In this document: positions 23,728-24,811 of the stretch, piece after piece
Numbering within the stretch: the stretch's first letter is position 1
Layout: the number at the start of each line of letters is the position of its first letter
Source: a virus
Virus record (IMG/VR): IMGVR_UViG_3300032311_000214
Span: 1 to 24,811 of that record
Strand: one strand, 5' to 3'
DNA length: 24,811 nt
The notes under the pieces: generated by a model
What the model saw: the letters and a program-made list of their open reading frames with translations, nothing else
Databases searched by the model: none
What the model was told of the DNA's origin: nothing
Made by a program: the position numbers and the translations under genes

Positions 23728-24402
23728 TCCCAAAACCTTTGATATTGGAAGAATAAACTCTTCTGAAAACTCTTGCTTTAAGTTACCAAGAGTCATATGT
23801 GTTGCTTTAGTATCTCTAATAAATTCAATGTTGGTTTTAAGTTCCTGAATTTTAAGGTTAGTGTGTTTTAATATATAAAAAGATAGCCATAGGTCATCAA
23901 TAATCCAGTACTCTTCTGGGCAATCAAAGAAGTCATCATTAAGAAATAGACTTGAGTGACATATTAATCCACCAGTTCCTGCATAGTTTCCGCACTCGTC
24001 CTTCTCTAACTTAACTTTGCTGTTATAAATCTTCTCAACCATATGTGCCCAAAAGCTTTTTATCTTATCAGGCTCATATTGATCGTGGCATTCTTGTATA
24101 AAGGTATCTGGAATAATCTCATCATCATCAATAAAGATTATCTTTTGATATCCTTGTTCAGCTAACTCTCTTGCTAATATAAATCTAGCAAATTGTTTAA
24201 ATTCATTCTCGTAATTGTGTACAGTTACATCTATGCCGTTGCCAAATTTTTCAAGGTACCCCAACAACTTTGTGTGTCTATTAGAATTATCAACTATATA
24301 AAAATCAAAGTCTTGGTTGGTTTGTCTTTTTATGCAGCTCAAAGTAATCTTAAGGTTTTCAAACCTTACATAAGTACACATTATCAGAGCTGTTTTTGAC
24401 AT
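23716..24402 (-). CDS. GT2 glycosyltransferase
   Basis: The 228-residue protein MSKTALIMCTYVRFENLKIT has the GT-A start, FYIVDNSN (34-41), IIFIDDDEIIPD (88-99) with the DxD metal motif, GTGGLICHSS in the acceptor region and EEYWIIDDLWLSFYI near the catalytic base. It is therefore a more complete GT2 than the 21243 protein. An extended -10 (TGC-TATAAT, minus strand 24411-24419) lies eight bases before the ATG, so the message is leaderless or nearly so. Confidence 0.9.
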   Translation of the reverse strand: MSKTALIMCTYVRFENLKITLSCIKRQTNQDFDFYIVDNSNRHTKLLGYLEKFGNGIDVTVHNYENEFKQFARFILARELAEQGYQKIIFIDDDEIIPDTFIQECHDQYEPDKIKSFWAHMVEKIYNSKVKLEKDECGNYAGTGGLICHSSLFLNDDFFDCPEEYWIIDDLWLSFYILKHTNLKIQELKTNIEFIRDTKATHMTLGNLKQEFSEEFILPISKVLGLKI

Positions 24403-24410
24403 ATATTTTA

Positions 24411-24419
24411 ATTATAGCA
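24411..24419 (-). promoter_or_regulatory. Extended -10 promoter of the leftward GT2 gene
   Basis: TGC-TATAAT read on the minus strand, eight bases upstream of ATG 24402. It lies just downstream of the terminator of the preceding leftward gene. Confidence 0.6.
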
Positions 24420-24424
24420 GAAAG

Positions 24425-24452
24425 AGGGCCAGCCCAGTTGTGGACTGACCCT
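24425..24452 (-). terminator. Strand-specific intrinsic terminator
   Basis: A 12-bp stem with a 4-base loop pairs fully only in the minus-strand transcript, where two positions become G-U pairs; on the plus strand they are C-A mismatches. CTTTCT follows. It ends the leftward 24467 transcript. Confidence 0.75.
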
Positions 24453-24466
24453 CCTATAAGAAACTA

Positions 24467-24730
24467 CTACTTAGCAGCCTTCTTAGCAGCCTTCTTTACA
24501 GGTGCCTTAGCAGCCTTTAGAGCCTTCTCTACCTCTGCAGCATCTGGCAAGATACCAAAAGCCTTGTCATTAGGATTGATTGCTCTGATTGCAACTGGCG
24601 CTAGCGCAGCAACAAGTGCTGTCCATAGATCCTTTGGATCTGTTACGCCTGCCATGTATAGTGCAAGGCCTGATGCAAGAACTGATCTTCCGTATGATGC
24701 AACTAGTGCCTTAATTTGTTCTGTATTCAT
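24467..24730 (-). CDS. Small membrane protein with lysine/alanine tail, possible holin
   Basis: The 87-residue protein MNTEQIKALVASYGRSVLAS has two hydrophobic segments (about 15-30, GRSVLASGLALYMAGV, and 36-51, LWTALVAALAPVAIRA) and a C-terminus of alternating K and A (KAPVKKAAKKAAK). Two membrane spans with a basic tail suit a class II holin or a virion-associated membrane protein. Proteins of this type are common in freshwater and marine phage metagenomes. AGGAGG precedes the ATG. Confidence 0.75.
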   Translation of the reverse strand: MNTEQIKALVASYGRSVLASGLALYMAGVTDPKDLWTALVAALAPVAIRAINPNDKAFGILPDAAEVEKALKAAKAPVKKAAKKAAK

Positions 24731-24740
24731 AATTTTCCTC

Positions 24741-24811
24741 CTAGGATATTACGTTTGTTAGTACTGTGAAGCCAATCCATAGACCAATAATTCCTGCGAC
24801 TCCCGCAAAAA
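24741..24811 (-). CDS. C-terminus of a membrane protein (partial)
   Basis: A leftward frame enters from the right edge and ends at TAG 24741-24743, encoding FAGVAGIIGLWIGFTVLTNV plus IS, a single membrane segment. It lies just upstream of the possible holin, with the AGGAGG of that gene at its stop. A lysis-module partner is plausible, but only 22 residues are visible. Confidence 0.5.
   Translation of the reverse strand, partial: FAGVAGIIGLWIGFTVLTNVIS

Noticed and set aside
1-24811. Integrase, repressor, excision site or other sign of lysogeny
   Set aside because: No integrase-like or classical repressor-like protein is visible, and the tRNA genes are complete, so no attachment site can be supported here.

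Overview
The window is a contiguous piece of a double-stranded DNA tailed-phage genome. It is AT-rich, densely packed with very small genes that overlap as TAATG or ATGA, and has no housekeeping genes. It carries four tRNA genes and several protein families I associate with phages of actinobacteria: a DUF932 protein, a GP88-like cysteine protein, an Api92/DUF1281-like protein, and small unknown proteins with motifs such as NHYPPVPLSM and MGARINFVFK. With the frequent leaderless genes and operators resembling the actinobacterial CRP/GlxR site, this suggests a phage of a low-GC actinobacterium, perhaps a freshwater lineage. The host is inferred, not seen.

Layout. Bases 1-805 hold leftward genes: the start of a possible virion protein, a membrane/coiled-coil protein and a small protein. 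Bases 880-1866 are a rightward trio that includes a possible PD-(D/E)XK nuclease. Bases 1869-2721 are a leftward run of tiny genes. Bases 3076-14594 are a long rightward early/middle region made of about a dozen short operons of 2-6 tiny genes; it includes the GP88-like, DUF932 and Api92-like genes and a tRNA-Asp. Bases 14595-15419 have no gene and look like a replication origin: iterons in two opposed arrays, three long direct repeats, a GC-rich hairpin and four DnaA boxes. Bases 15420-17403 carry small zinc-ribbon genes and an HNH endonuclease. Bases 17436-18305 are a leftward tail-fibre-like gene with a small partner. Bases 18445-19345 are small and membrane genes around a compact divergent promoter. 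Bases 19354-19582 are three tRNAs (CAU, UAU, UCU anticodons). Bases 19626-23727 are a five-gene glycan cassette (CgeB-like glycosyltransferase, FkbM methyltransferase, GT2-like transferase, sugar nucleotidyltransferase, GT4-like transferase). An opposed GT2 gene follows, and a leftward membrane-protein pair closes the window.

The most interesting feature is the control system of the 2.8-11.8 kb region. Nine perfect TGTGA-N6-TCACA palindromes sit upstream of successive operons, mostly on one helical face relative to the -10 box. Eight promoters share an unusual architecture, WTGTCAG-N10-TANNNT, usually with an extended -10 TGN. This resembles the spacing of T4 middle promoters more than a -35/-10 promoter. 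Between operons there are also CCCGGG-centred GC palindromes, a CGACACGCC motif, DnaA boxes and, five times, a short RNA hairpin element whose closing base pair covaries. At least nine other genes are leaderless, with exactly six bases between the -10 hexamer and the ATG. I infer that a host CRP-like regulator, plus a factor recognising WTGTCAG, times the operons of this phage.

Many coding calls rest only on ORF structure, gene overlap and ribosome-binding or promoter position. Functions are named only where motifs support them.
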